A stretch of 64,000 nucleotides of DNA. Source: Hymenobacter psoromatis. Lineage in GTDB: Bacteria > Bacteroidota > Bacteroidia > Cytophagales > Hymenobacteraceae. The notes under the pieces were generated by a model. The model made no database searches and had not been told where the DNA came from. It saw only the letters and a list, made by a program, of their open reading frames with translations. This document shows, in pieces, positions 42,917 to 51,832 of the stretch. The stretch is taken from assembly GCF_020012125.1 (NCBI RefSeq), contig NZ_JAIFAG010000001.1, forward strand, positions 3,968,001 to 4,032,000, written 5' to 3'. Made by a program: the position numbers and the translations under genes. The stretch's first letter is position 1. Every line of letters begins with the position of its first letter.

Positions 42917-43759
42917 TTAGGTTTTAATTGTGTCCGCAATTCTTAAGCCCGACTCTTTATTTGTATACAGAACAAAGTGATACATCGGCAGCCCAATTGA
43001 ATTTTTGAGTATTCTGGGTTTGGAAGCATATTTGAAAATTCCAGCTTGTAGTATCCGGTCAGTATACAGGGCAGCTATTCGTTCGGTAACGTCAGGAATT
43101 TTATTTACCGTCTCCTCTGGACCAAATAAGGTGGGAGTGGTTTTTCGCTGGTAGAAATGATTCATTATTTCTACCTCTTCCATTCCGAGAAAATCCTTTA
43201 GCCTGTCCATTAAAGCTGGCTCGATTACTCCATCTCTTCGCAGTAGCCTGCCCACACCTATTGCGGTGGGAACCAAAATCCATGTATCAACTGGAAGTTC
43301 TCGTAAACTTAGCAAAGAATTCCAGCTTAGCTGCATCCCGTAGGGGTCTAAAAACGCAAGCGAACGGACTTTTTTGTTTTCATCCCTTCGCATGTAAGCT
43401 GCTAAATCGATTAGCTTCACGTTGCAGTCACCATGCACTACTCCAGCCTGAGGCTTATTTGGGTACTTCACTTTAATAAGCTCACGTAGCCTGTCCGCGT
43501 TGTTTTTATTTTTTTCTACGAAGTAATAAGTATCAAACGCTCTGGGCTCTGTGATGTCTAATATTCGTTTGGCCACTCCCTCAATAAGTTCATAGGGGTC
43601 GCCATCGTCCGTGGGGTCAATGACCCCTGACCCAGCAAATCCATCAAAATAGAGTAGCTTAAAATACGGTCTGTCTTTCATAACAGTCAAATAAGCTCTT
43701 GCGTATTTTATGAATACCTCTATTTTTTCTTCTGTCCATTTTCCGCCGAACCCGTTCAT
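42917..43759 (-). CDS. tcmP: Three-Cys-motif partner protein TcmP (methyltransferase-like)
   Basis: A 280-residue protein matching TcmP, the partner of three-Cys-motif proteins such as the one after it. FKLLYFDGFAGSGVID (about 33-48) looks like the SAM-binding motif I, FVEKN (80-84) the acidic loop, HGDCN (109-113) a base-binding motif and SLAFLDPYGMQLSW (133-146) a catalytic DPYG motif of the N6-adenine type. A methyltransferase fold is therefore likely; the substrate is not known. Gene order TcmP then DUF5131 with a 2-bp gap, AT-rich composition and terminators at both ends point to a self-contained, horizontally acquired module. Confidence 0.88.
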   Translation of the reverse strand: MNGFGGKWTEEKIEVFIKYARAYLTVMKDRPYFKLLYFDGFAGSGVIDPTDDGDPYELIEGVAKRILDITEPRAFDTYYFVEKNKNNADRLRELIKVKYPNKPQAGVVHGDCNVKLIDLAAYMRRDENKKVRSLAFLDPYGMQLSWNSLLSLRELPVDTWILVPTAIGVGRLLRRDGVIEPALMDRLKDFLGMEEVEIMNHFYQRKTTPTLFGPEETVNKIPDVTERIAALYTDRILQAGIFKYASKPRILKNSIGLPMYHFVLYTNKESGLRIADTIKT

Positions 43760-43810
43760 AATTGATTTTGTGCTTCGAGGAGCAATTAGAGTGTAGAAAT
43801 TATTATTAAC

Positions 43811-43858
43811 TACAAAATAAAGCTCCAGCCGCTGGTTCGGCTGGAGCTTTATTTTGTA
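43811..43858. terminator. Perfect 20-bp terminator at the other edge of the AT-rich island
   Basis: Arms 43811-43830 and 43839-43858 are exact reverse complements (core AAAGCTCCAGCC) with A/T-rich outer parts giving T-runs on both strands. It lies between the hypothetical gene at 43873 and the start of the TcmP-like gene at 43759. Confidence 0.9.
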
Positions 43859-43872
43859 TCAGCTACTTGCCC

Positions 43873-44556
43873 CTACACCTGGGGGATAGGGGCCGCCACA
43901 ACGGCCGCCTGCCCGTGGCCGGCCTGCACCAGGCGGCGGGCCTGGCGGTAGCCGGCTACCAGCTCCGGGTAGTCGTCTTCCAGGGTGTCGAGGCGGGTGT
44001 CGAGGGTGTCGCGCAGCTGGGACACCAGCTTTTTGCCGGTGGTGCGCAGGGCGCTGCCTTGCAGCACCTGGCCGCGGGGGGTGCCCACCAGGGTGCGGTA
44101 GGCAGCGGTGGCGGCATCGAGGGCGGCGAGGTGGGCGGGCGTGACTCGCACTTCGGCCAGGGCGGCGGCGTGGGGCGGGGCGGCGGCGCGCACGGCGTCG
44201 AGGGCCTGCACCAGGGCTTCGTCGCGCAGGCGCTTGAGGCCCGACTCGGAGAAGCCCGCGATGGGCAGCAGGTCGGGGCTGGGGGCGTCGAGCTGCACGG
44301 CGCGCAGGCCCTTCACCACGCGCATGGCAGCGGCCACGGCGGCAGCTTCGGCCTGGTCCTTGGCATCGGTGTAGCCCTGGCTGCTGAGGCCGGCGCGCTG
44401 GGCGGCCACTTCGTCAAAGTCGGCCAGTAGCTCCGTCAGGCGCTGGAAGGCGGGCAGCAGGCGCGGGGCGGCGGCTTCCCAGGTGGGGCGGGTGGTGCTG
44501 AGGTGACGCTCGGCCTGGCGGGCCATCGTGCGGTAGTTGATTTCTTCGTCCGTCAT
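43873..44556 (-). CDS. Hypothetical helical protein
   Basis: A 227-residue, alanine-rich, entirely helical-looking cytosolic protein (MTDEEINYRTMARQAERHLS, LLPAFQRLTELLADFDEVAA, TLDTRLDTLEDDYPELVAGY). It has no motif I recognise; a coiled-coil bundle is likely. It lies just outside the AT-rich island and has the GC-rich composition of the chromosome. A block of degenerate 21-bp repeats sits upstream of its start. Confidence 0.65.
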   Translation of the reverse strand: MTDEEINYRTMARQAERHLSTTRPTWEAAAPRLLPAFQRLTELLADFDEVAAQRAGLSSQGYTDAKDQAEAAAVAAAMRVVKGLRAVQLDAPSPDLLPIAGFSESGLKRLRDEALVQALDAVRAAAPPHAAALAEVRVTPAHLAALDAATAAYRTLVGTPRGQVLQGSALRTTGKKLVSQLRDTLDTRLDTLEDDYPELVAGYRQARRLVQAGHGQAAVVAAPIPQV

Positions 44557-44624
44557 ATCCTGGAATAATGTGTTAAAAATGAAGTTGACGGGCTAAAACT
44601 ACGCCCGGCCGGGCTAGTGCGGTA

Positions 44625-44771
44625 ACCTGACGGGCGTTTGCGGCAACCCGACGAGCGTTTGCGCGTCGTTGAATAGCATTTTACCCGAGCCGAGTAGGAT
44701 TTGCGGCGACCCGAGCGGGAGTTGCAAAGGGCCAAATAGGATTTGCGGGGAGCCGAGTAGAATTTGCGGGG
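44625..44771. repeat. Degenerate tandem repeat, 21-bp unit, about seven copies
   Basis: Units such as GAGCCGAGTAGGATTTGCGG and GAGCCGAGTAGAATTTGCGG recur every 21 bp across the gap between the helical-protein gene and the permease gene. Read on the minus strand they translate as a PQILLGS heptapeptide, but no start or signal supports a real gene. The remaining part of 44557-44810 shows nothing else. Confidence 0.75.
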
Positions 44772-44810
44772 GATGACGGACGATTAAGGGAGAGTAATGC
44801 CGTCCGCGAC

Positions 44811-46586
44811 TTACCCCGCCACCTCTACCCCCCGGTTCAGCCGCGAGTGCTTATACCCATACGTGAAGTAAATCGCCAGCCCAATCAGCAGCCAAATCAG
44901 GAACATCGTCCAGTTGTTGATGCCGAGCTGCGTCATCAGATACAGGTTGGTGAGCAGGCCCAGCACCGGCAGCAGCGAGAGCTTCTTTTGGAACGTGACG
45001 ACCATGATGGCCAGCGAGGCGAGGATGAAGACGAGGTAGGGAATCTGGTGGCGGAAGATGCCGTAGTAGCCCGCGTGGGTGCGGCGGGCGGTGGTGCCGT
45101 CCACGTCTTCTACCATCTTCGTAATGGTGCCGTGGTCGTAGCGCCAGAGCAGGGAGCCGGCCACGACGAGTAGCAGCGGTATCAGCCAGCGCCCACTGAT
45201 GTAGGGCACCGTGAAGCGGGCATTGGACTTGCCGTAGGGGTCGATAATGAGGATGCCGCCGCACACCAGCGCGAACGCGAACAGCGTGCCGATACTCGTC
45301 AAATCCACCACTAAATCCATGTTCAGAAACAGCGCCGGCACGCCCACGAAGATACCCGTGACGATGGTGCTGAACGAAGGCGTGTGGAACCGCGGGTGGA
45401 TGCGGGCAAACACGGGGGGTAGGAGGCCATCGCGGCTCATGGTGAGCCAGATGCGCGGCTGGCCCAATTGGAACACCAGCAGCACCGAGGCCATCGCAAA
45501 CACCGCGCTTACCGCCACCAGGCCCGAGAACCGGGGCAGGCCCACCTTGGCAAAAACGAAGGAGAGCGGGTCGCCTACCCCCAGCTCTTTATACGACACC
45601 ATGCCGGTGAGCACCAGCGTGATAATGACGTAGAGCACCGTGCAGATGATGAGCGCCCACATCATGGCCTTGGGCAGGTCGCGCTGCGGGTTTTTACACT
45701 CCTCGGCCGTGGTGGAGATGGCATCGAAGCCGATGTAGGCGAAGAAAACGGCCGACACGCCCTTGAGCACCCCGCCGATGCCGTTGGGCGCGAAAGGATG
45801 CCAGTTTTCGGGCTTCACGTAGAACACGCCCACCACGATAACCACCGCCACCACAACCAATTTCAACAACACCAATAAGTTGGAGGCATTTTTACTTTCC
45901 TTGATGCCCACGTACACGAGCGCCGTGATAGCGACCGTGATGCCGAAGGCCGGCAAATCCACGGCTAGGCGCAGGCCGTTGAACAGCTCCGGAGCGTTGG
46001 TCCAGGCGTAGTAGCCATCGAGCTGCGCGGGCGTGGCGGCGGCCAGTGGCTTACCGGCTTCCATGAGCGCCAGCACGGCCTCGTAGCTGGCGTGGGCGCT
46101 TTGAGTACCCATCGTGAGCCAGCGCGGGATGTGCCAGCCCACACTGTCGAGCAGGCCGGTGAAGTAGTCACTCCACGAAATGGCCACCACGATATTGCCC
46201 ACGGCATACTCCATGATGAGCGCCCAGCCGATAATCCAGGCCGCCAGCTCGCCAAACGAGGTGTAGGCGTAAGTATAAGCTGAGCCGCTGACCGGAATAG
46301 TAGCTGCGAACTGCGCGTAGCAAAGCGCCGAAAATGCGCAGGCCACGGCCGTGAACACGAACAGCAGCGACACCGCCGGCCCGCCATTCAGGCTGGCCTG
46401 GCCGATGGTGCTAAAAATGCCAGCCCCGATGATGGCCGCGATGCCCAGCCCGGTGAGGTCGCGCACGGTGAGGTGGCGGGCCAGGCCGCCGCCGGAGCCA
46501 CCGTGGCCTTCGGCGTCGGCGGGTGGGTTGGCCAGGATGGCCGCGATGGATTTGCGGCGAAAGAGCGAGGAATTGGATGGGGGCAT
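44811..46586 (-). CDS. Amino acid permease, APC superfamily (cationic amino acid transporter-like)
   Basis: ATG 46586 gives 591 residues; a longer frame would run into the divergent gene. About 12 to 14 helices are visible, starting LGIAAIIGAGIFSTIGQASL (the APC motif GxGIF) near residue 55. LCYAQFAATIPVSGSAYTYA, AWIIGWALIMEYAVGNIVVA and AVFFAYIGFDAISTTAEECK are diagnostic of the CAT branch (YifK/CAT-type). It imports amino acids by proton symport in the inner membrane; the substrate is not determined. The N-terminus has a Ser-rich 60-residue cytosolic stretch. Confidence 0.9.
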   Translation of the reverse strand: MPPSNSSLFRRKSIAAILANPPADAEGHGGSGGGLARHLTVRDLTGLGIAAIIGAGIFSTIGQASLNGGPAVSLLFVFTAVACAFSALCYAQFAATIPVSGSAYTYAYTSFGELAAWIIGWALIMEYAVGNIVVAISWSDYFTGLLDSVGWHIPRWLTMGTQSAHASYEAVLALMEAGKPLAAATPAQLDGYYAWTNAPELFNGLRLAVDLPAFGITVAITALVYVGIKESKNASNLLVLLKLVVVAVVIVVGVFYVKPENWHPFAPNGIGGVLKGVSAVFFAYIGFDAISTTAEECKNPQRDLPKAMMWALIICTVLYVIITLVLTGMVSYKELGVGDPLSFVFAKVGLPRFSGLVAVSAVFAMASVLLVFQLGQPRIWLTMSRDGLLPPVFARIHPRFHTPSFSTIVTGIFVGVPALFLNMDLVVDLTSIGTLFAFALVCGGILIIDPYGKSNARFTVPYISGRWLIPLLLVVAGSLLWRYDHGTITKMVEDVDGTTARRTHAGYYGIFRHQIPYLVFILASLAIMVVTFQKKLSLLPVLGLLTNLYLMTQLGINNWTMFLIWLLIGLAIYFTYGYKHSRLNRGVEVAG

Positions 46587-46688
46587 TCGGCCGGGAAGAA
46601 GATGGGGCACGCAAACTAGTAAACGGCCAAGATACGGCCAGCCGGGGGCCAATGGGCGCGGGGCGGTAGTGGAAAAGAATTCAGTGCT

Positions 46689-46696
46689 TATATTTG
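46689..46696 (+). promoter_or_regulatory. -7 box TATATTTG just before the first HCxxC gene
   Basis: A perfect TAnnTTTG ends 5 nt before ATG 46702, placing the transcription start at about the ATG and implying a leaderless mRNA. The divergent permease gene starts 116 bp away. Confidence 0.5.
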
Positions 46697-46701
46697 GCGC
46701 T

Positions 46702-47499
46702 ATGCCGCCGCTCGCTCGCTCCGTCCGCATCCCGCGCCCCTGCGCTGAAAGCTGGGCCGCCATGACGCCTACCCCCGCCGGCCGTCACTGCGCTGCCTGC
46801 CAGAAGGTGGTCGTGGATTTCACTCAGAAAACCGATGCCGAAATCCTGGCTTACCTGGCCGGCGCGGCGGGGCCAGCGTGCGGGCGCTTCCGGGCCGGGC
46901 AGCTGGCGCGGCCCTTGTGGCCGGCCGCGCCAGGCGGGGCGGCTCCGCGCTGGCGCACTTGGCTGGCGGCGCTGGTCACGGCGGGCGGCGCGCTCGGCGC
47001 GGGCCGAGTGGCCGCCCAGACTACGGGCGGCTACTTCAGTGCCGGCCCTATCCCCGCGGCCCAGCCGGCTACGCCCCTACCCCCAGCTTCAGCTCCAGTG
47101 GGCGCGCCCAGCTCTGGCGCGGGGGTAGTGACCAACGCGGCCGCGGCCGAGGTGCACGGTGTCGTAACCGATGCCGCTACAGGCGACCCATTACCAGGTG
47201 CGACGATAGTATTACAAGGTACCGAGCTTCACGTTTTCACTAATGCAAAGGGAGAATTCACTTTTTTGCCTCCCGCTGGCATGGCCGCACCAGCATTGAG
47301 CGTTGCTTACGTGGGCTATATTACCGTCCGGCTGCCTGCTGGCGGCGCACCGATGGCCATAATGCTGCAAACCGATATAATGGGTTTGAGTGAGGTCGTG
47401 GTGGCTGGCGGCTACCAAGTTGCTCGGCCCTGGCCCTGGCACCCACGTCGGCTTTATTACTGGACTAAGTACCAGCTGGGGCGGCCGTTTCGGCACTGA
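46702..47499 (+). CDS. HCxxC/carboxypeptidase-regulatory-like membrane protein, copy 1 of 3
   Basis: A 265-residue protein (ATG 46702; the frame is open further upstream, but that overlaps the permease gene). N-terminal Cys/His motif: Cys14 in PRPCAESW and HCAACQ (His29, Cys30, Cys33), possibly a zinc site, then DFTQKTDAEILAYL. One membrane helix follows near residue 90-108 (WLAALVTAGGALGAG). The C-terminal half is a carboxypeptidase-regulatory-like domain (HGVVTDAATGDPLPGATIVL, TNAKGEFTFLPPAG) ending in a short Trp-rich basic tail. The HCxxC part should be cytosolic and the beta sandwich periplasmic. No function is known. Confidence 0.75.
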   Translation: MPPLARSVRIPRPCAESWAAMTPTPAGRHCAACQKVVVDFTQKTDAEILAYLAGAAGPACGRFRAGQLARPLWPAAPGGAAPRWRTWLAALVTAGGALGAGRVAAQTTGGYFSAGPIPAAQPATPLPPASAPVGAPSSGAGVVTNAAAAEVHGVVTDAATGDPLPGATIVLQGTELHVFTNAKGEFTFLPPAGMAAPALSVAYVGYITVRLPAGGAPMAIMLQTDIMGLSEVVVAGGYQVARPWPWHPRRLYYWTKYQLGRPFRH

Positions 47500-47555
47500 G
47501 CTAAGCCGGTGGGCTCAAACGCCCTTTCGCCCTTTCCTACCCCCTGCTTTACTTC

Positions 47556-48359
47556 ATGTCATCGCTCGTTGTCCACATCCCGCGTCCTTGCGCTGAAAGC
47601 TGGGCCGCTATGACGCCTACCCCCACCGGCCGTCACTGCGCCGCCTGCCAGAAGGTGGTCGTGGATTTCACTCAGAAAACCGATGCTGAAATCCTGGCTT
47701 TCCTGACTGAGGCAAAGGGCGAAACCTGCGGCCACCTCCGCGACGACCAGCTAAACCGGCCGCTTTTGCCCGCCCTGAGTGCCCAGCCGGCCGCGTCCTG
47801 GCGGTCCTGGCTCGCGCTGGGTCTGGCCGCGTGGGGGTTGCGGGCCAGCCCGGCCGCGGCTGCTGGCACCCCGGCTTCAGGCCCGCACACGGTGGCCCAC
47901 CCGCGCAAAAAAGCTGGTCCCAGGCAGCGGCTTTCATCCGCGCCCAAGCTGCTGCGCGGCACCGTGCGCGCCTCGGATACGCACGAGCCGCTGGCCGGGG
48001 TAGCGGTGTTTCTAAAGGGCGAAAACCGCTCGGCCACCACCAACACCGCGGGCAACTTCAGCTTGGCGCTGCCCACCCAGCGGCCGCGTACCCGGCGCGC
48101 GCTGGTGCTGCACTGCGCGGGCTACCAGTCTGCCACCGTGCCTGTGGCTGCTACCCCTGCTGCGGCCATGCAGCTTGAGCTACGAGCCGACACGGCCGCC
48201 GCGGGGGCTACTATAGTTGGCTATGGCACTCAGGTGCGGCAGGATGTTACGGGTGGAGCCCTCATGACCCTCGTGGTCGTTGCACCTGCGCCCAAGCCGT
48301 TTCCCTGGCATCCGGGCCCGTTTTGGCGCTGGCTTACGCAGCCGTTCCGGCATAATTAA
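47556..48359 (+). CDS. HCxxC/carboxypeptidase-regulatory-like membrane protein, copy 2 of 3
   Basis: A 267-residue paralogue of the neighbour upstream. Cys12 (PRPCAESW) and HCAAC (27-31) are the same, and the first 120 bp or so of coding DNA are almost identical to copy 1, indicating recent duplication or gene conversion. A membrane helix (SWRSWLALGLAAWGLRA) lies near 83-100. The regulatory-like domain begins LRGTVRASDTHEPLAGVAVF with TNTAGNFSLALPTQ, and a similar WP/FRHN tail ends the protein (PFPWHPGPFWRWLTQPF). Same orientation, 57 bp after copy 1. Confidence 0.75.
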   Translation: MSSLVVHIPRPCAESWAAMTPTPTGRHCAACQKVVVDFTQKTDAEILAFLTEAKGETCGHLRDDQLNRPLLPALSAQPAASWRSWLALGLAAWGLRASPAAAAGTPASGPHTVAHPRKKAGPRQRLSSAPKLLRGTVRASDTHEPLAGVAVFLKGENRSATTNTAGNFSLALPTQRPRTRRALVLHCAGYQSATVPVAATPAAAMQLELRADTAAAGATIVGYGTQVRQDVTGGALMTLVVVAPAPKPFPWHPGPFWRWLTQPFRHN

Positions 48360-48386
48360 TCCAGTGGCTTTCTTAATTTTTGGTCT

Positions 48387-49154
48387 ATGACTCAGCCCGC
48401 CGCCTGCATTCCCGAGCCCTGCCCCGCCAGCTGGGCCGCCATGACGCCTACCCCCGCTGGCCGCCACTGCGCCCAGTGCCAGACGGAAGTAGTGGACTTC
48501 ACGCAGAAATCGCCGGCTGAAATTCTGGCGTATTTGCAAAAGGCAAACGGCCGGGCCATCTGCGGCCGCTTACGAACGACGCAGCTTGCCCCCGCCTCAC
48601 CCCCGGCCACTACCCGCACCCGCTGGCAGGGCTGGCTGAGCGCCTTGCTAACCGTTAGTAGCCTGAGTGCCTTGCTGCTTCCGAAAGCGGCGGCGCGGGT
48701 GCCGATGGCGTCAAACAGCACCAATTATATCTACTCAAGCCCAGCAAGCCTACCAGAAAACCCACCCTTGCAGGAAGCGCCCGAATCAAGTGAGGCACTC
48801 CAGAAACGCATTGTAACCGATTCTATTCTGGTGCATGGGGTAGTGCTGGACGCGCAGACGCACCAGCCGCTACCAGGCGTAACGGTGCTGCTGCAGGGTA
48901 CCCGGAGGTACGCGGCCACTGATGCCGCCGGGGAGTTTAAGCTAACGGTGACTTCGCGGGGCCGGCACCTAACGCTTGTGGCTTCCTGGGTTGGGTATCA
49001 AGCTATGGCTAAAACTATTTTGGTCAAGGAAAGCAATCAAAAAATTATGTTCTTACTCGAAACTGACACGCACACGCTTGGCCGAATAATCGTCCCGGCC
49101 AAGCCCTATGGCAGCTTCTTCTCGAAACTGCGGGCTCTGCGCTGGTTTGGCTAG
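48387..49154 (+). CDS. HCxxC/carboxypeptidase-regulatory-like membrane protein, copy 3 of 3
   Basis: A 255-residue paralogue, the most divergent. It keeps Cys12 (PEPCPASW) and HCAQC (27-31), the membrane helix (GWLSALLTVSSLSALLL) near 84-100, the regulatory-like domain (HGVVLDAQTHQPLPGVTVLL, ATDAAGEFKLTVTS) and a C-terminal FSKLRALRWFG tail. AATTTTTG (one mismatch to TAnnTTTG) ends 4 nt before the ATG, so it may have its own leaderless transcript. 28 bp after copy 2. Confidence 0.75.
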   Translation: MTQPAACIPEPCPASWAAMTPTPAGRHCAQCQTEVVDFTQKSPAEILAYLQKANGRAICGRLRTTQLAPASPPATTRTRWQGWLSALLTVSSLSALLLPKAAARVPMASNSTNYIYSSPASLPENPPLQEAPESSEALQKRIVTDSILVHGVVLDAQTHQPLPGVTVLLQGTRRYAATDAAGEFKLTVTSRGRHLTLVASWVGYQAMAKTILVKESNQKIMFLLETDTHTLGRIIVPAKPYGSFFSKLRALRWFG

Positions 49155-49206
49155 CAACGGCGTTACTCGCCAAACTTTTTGCCTCCCAAAACCCTTGTGC
49201 CAGGGT

Positions 49207-50280
49207 ATGATGCGACTACCCCTGGCCCTGCTGCTGACGCTGCTTTTTTCGGCCTGCTCCACCTTTAAGCCGGTTCCGACTACCCGCTTCAACCCCGCCG
49301 CCACCCGCGCCGAATTGCCCCGCGACGAGGCCGTGCACCCCAAAAACTCGCTGGAGTGGTGGTACCTCACCGGCCACCTGCGCGACCAAGCGACGGGCGA
49401 GGAATTTGGTATTGAGTACGTTTTCTTTCACTTCAACCTGAAAGATGGCAAGAGCGACTACCAGATGGTGAACATGGCCATTACGGACCCCAAAGGCCAG
49501 AAATTCAACTACGACTACAAGCTCGGCAAGCTGCCGCGCCTGCTCACCGATTCGCTACCCGTGCGCCTGCGCGAGCGCAAGGACGGCCAGGTGTGGAAGT
49601 TTGGCGGGCAGGAGGGCACCTACCAGTTGCAAGCCGCTTTCACCGGCAAAAACAACGCCGGCTATGCCCTTAGCCTGCGCACCACGCCCACCAAGCCGGT
49701 GCTGCTGCACGGCGGCACGGGCTACGAAAACTACGGCCAGGGCATTTCAGCGGGCTACTACTCCTACCCCCGTCTGGCTACCACGGGCACCCTCACGGTG
49801 GCCGGCAAAACTCACCAGGTGACGGGCGAGCTGTGGTACGACCGCCAGTGGAACTGCACCAGCATCGTGAGCAAGGGCGTAGGCTGGGACTGGCTCAGCA
49901 TTCAGCTCAACGAGCCCCGCGCCGAGCTGATGCTCAACACGCTACGCAATTCCGAAACCGGCCAGCAGCTTAATAACGGCTCTTACTTTTCGGCCGATAA
50001 TCAGAACACGCACCTCAGCGGCACCGACTTCCAGCTCACGCCCCTCACGTACTGGACTAGCCCCAAATCCAAGAAAAAATACCCCGCCAAGTGGCGCGTG
50101 CAGGTGCCCGCCCAGGGCTACGACCTCACCGTGGAGCCTTTGGTGCCGCAGCAGGAGCTGGCCCTGCGCTTCTTCCACGCCTTCACCATGTACTATTGGG
50201 AAGGCATGTGCAAGGTAACCGGCACGCACAACGGCCAGCCAGTGACGGGCAACGCCTACGTGGAAATTACGAACCGGTAA
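49207..50280 (+). CDS. AttH/CrtC-like lipocalin-fold lipoprotein
   Basis: ATG 49207 (or 49210) gives 358 residues with a lipoprotein signal (LLLTLLFSACS, lipobox FSAC). The body matches the AttH/CrtC family (double lipocalin-like barrel): HPKNSLEWWYLTGHLRDQAT, EFGIEYVFFHFNLK, GELWYDRQWNC and WDWLSIQLNEPRAELM. Relatives include carotenoid 1,2-hydratase CrtC, but lipoprotein members are mostly uncharacterised. A role in carotenoid hydration is possible but not shown, since CruF-type chemistry is encoded elsewhere in the window. Confidence 0.82.
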   Translation: MMRLPLALLLTLLFSACSTFKPVPTTRFNPAATRAELPRDEAVHPKNSLEWWYLTGHLRDQATGEEFGIEYVFFHFNLKDGKSDYQMVNMAITDPKGQKFNYDYKLGKLPRLLTDSLPVRLRERKDGQVWKFGGQEGTYQLQAAFTGKNNAGYALSLRTTPTKPVLLHGGTGYENYGQGISAGYYSYPRLATTGTLTVAGKTHQVTGELWYDRQWNCTSIVSKGVGWDWLSIQLNEPRAELMLNTLRNSETGQQLNNGSYFSADNQNTHLSGTDFQLTPLTYWTSPKSKKKYPAKWRVQVPAQGYDLTVEPLVPQQELALRFFHAFTMYYWEGMCKVTGTHNGQPVTGNAYVEITNR

Positions 50281-51570
50281 TTACCGTGCCAACGCTCCCG
50301 CTAACAGCGCCACCCCGATTATCGCCACGCCCGGCACTTTTTCCCAGAGCAGCAGCAGAAACGTGGCCCCGACCAGCAGCGGATTGAGGGGTAGGGGCCA
50401 GTGGGCCAGCGCGCCGGGCAGGGGTAGGAGGCGGTTGGGCAGCGGGTGGTAGAGCAGCAGCGCGGCGGCGCAGACCAGACCGGCGCTCACGGCGTTCACG
50501 CCTTCGAGCGAGGCTTTCACCACGCGGTATTGCCGCAGGCCATCCCAGAAGCGGATGACGAAAAATATTAGTAGCACGCCGGGCAGGAAGATGCCCACCG
50601 CGCCCACCAGCGCACCCAGCAGCTGTGGCCCTACCCCCCCCGCCGGCCGCATCGCCAGCGCCCCGATGTAGGAAGCGAACGAAAAATTAGGCCCCGGCAA
50701 CGCCTGCACCAAGCCCAGGCCGGAGAGAAACTCCGGCCCCGTGAGGTAGTGCTTGTACTCCACGAACTCGGCGAAGAGCAGCGGGGCCAGCACCTGCCCG
50801 CCCCCGAAAACCAGCGAGCCGTTGCGGTAGAAATTCTCGAACAAGCGCACCGGCAGCAGGCGCGTGTAGTGCCCCAGCAGCGCCGCCAGCAGGAACACGC
50901 CCAGCCACAGCGCGCCATTAACCCACTCCACCCGGATGGGTTTTTTATCCTGCACGATGGCGTGCTTGCGGTAGCGCAGCGTGGTCACGGCCCCGCCGGC
51001 CAGCAGCAGCAGCGGCAGCACGCCCGGCAATTGGAAGAAATAGGCCACCATCGCGGCGGCCACCAGCAGGGCCACCGCCGTTTTGGTATGAATGACTTTC
51101 TCGGCGATGCGATACGCCGAAAACGCCACGAAACCCACTGCCACCGGCTGCACAAACTGCACCAGCCGCCCCGTAAACGCCGTGTCGAAGTGCGTGAGCA
51201 GCAGCCCCGCCAGCGTCATGAGTGTGACCGAGGGCAGGCACCACACCAGCAGCGTGAGGTAGGCCAGGTTCGGCCCGCCCAGCCGGAAACCGATGGCCGT
51301 CATGGTTTGAGTGGAGGTAGGGCCGGGTAGCAAAGCGCACAGGGCCTGCAACTCCAGCAGCTCTTCGGCCGTGAGGTACTGGCGCTTGCGCACCAGCAGC
51401 CGCAGCATCATGGCCAGGTGCGCCTGCGGCCCGCCGAAGGCCGTGCAGGCCAGCCCCGCCACGTCTTTGAGAAACACGAAGTTGCGCGTCCGGCGCATCC
51501 GGCGGCCCGCCCGGCGCAGCGGGGCCAGCAGGGCCGGAAAGTCGGGGTAGGACGAGTACTTGTCGGGCAC
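50281..51570 (-). CDS. chrA: Chromate efflux transporter, ChrA/CHR family
   Basis: A 429-residue inner-membrane protein with two CHR repeats. The first has FGGPQAHLAMMLRLLVRK, LCALLPGPTSTQTMTAIGFR and about six helices; the second has FFVEY-like FAEFVEYKHYLTGPEFLSG and LVQALPGPNFSFASYIGALA, with the paired LLPGPTSTQ and ALPGPNFSF motifs of ChrA. The protein exports chromate by proton antiport in known members. The start is GTG 51570; ATG 51498 is an alternative 24 codons later. It abuts the stop of the AttH-like gene. Confidence 0.9.
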   Translation of the reverse strand: MPDKYSSYPDFPALLAPLRRAGRRMRRTRNFVFLKDVAGLACTAFGGPQAHLAMMLRLLVRKRQYLTAEELLELQALCALLPGPTSTQTMTAIGFRLGGPNLAYLTLLVWCLPSVTLMTLAGLLLTHFDTAFTGRLVQFVQPVAVGFVAFSAYRIAEKVIHTKTAVALLVAAAMVAYFFQLPGVLPLLLLAGGAVTTLRYRKHAIVQDKKPIRVEWVNGALWLGVFLLAALLGHYTRLLPVRLFENFYRNGSLVFGGGQVLAPLLFAEFVEYKHYLTGPEFLSGLGLVQALPGPNFSFASYIGALAMRPAGGVGPQLLGALVGAVGIFLPGVLLIFFVIRFWDGLRQYRVVKASLEGVNAVSAGLVCAAALLLYHPLPNRLLPLPGALAHWPLPLNPLLVGATFLLLLWEKVPGVAIIGVALLAGALAR

Positions 51571-51832
51571 GGATGGGGAAGTAGGAAGCAGTGCCGAAGA
51601 TAGAACGCCCGGCAGGTTTTGGCGGCGGCCGGCAGCGGGCAGTACCCGCGCGCTGCTTACTGACCTTGTGAGCCGGGGTTTGGTTTTTCGTGGTGAGTGG
51701 TAGGCTGCCTTCAGCGCTCCCTTACCAAAAATCCAACCCCTGCTACCGAGGGCGCTACGTTTTGGGCGGTATTATTGCACGCACTCCCTGGCCGCTGAAA
51801 AGTAGCGGCAAGTATTGGGGCTCCGCCGCATT

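Noticed and set aside
44553..44735. Short minus-strand gene across the 21-bp repeats
   Set aside because: The frame only translates the tandem repeat and has no believable start or domain.
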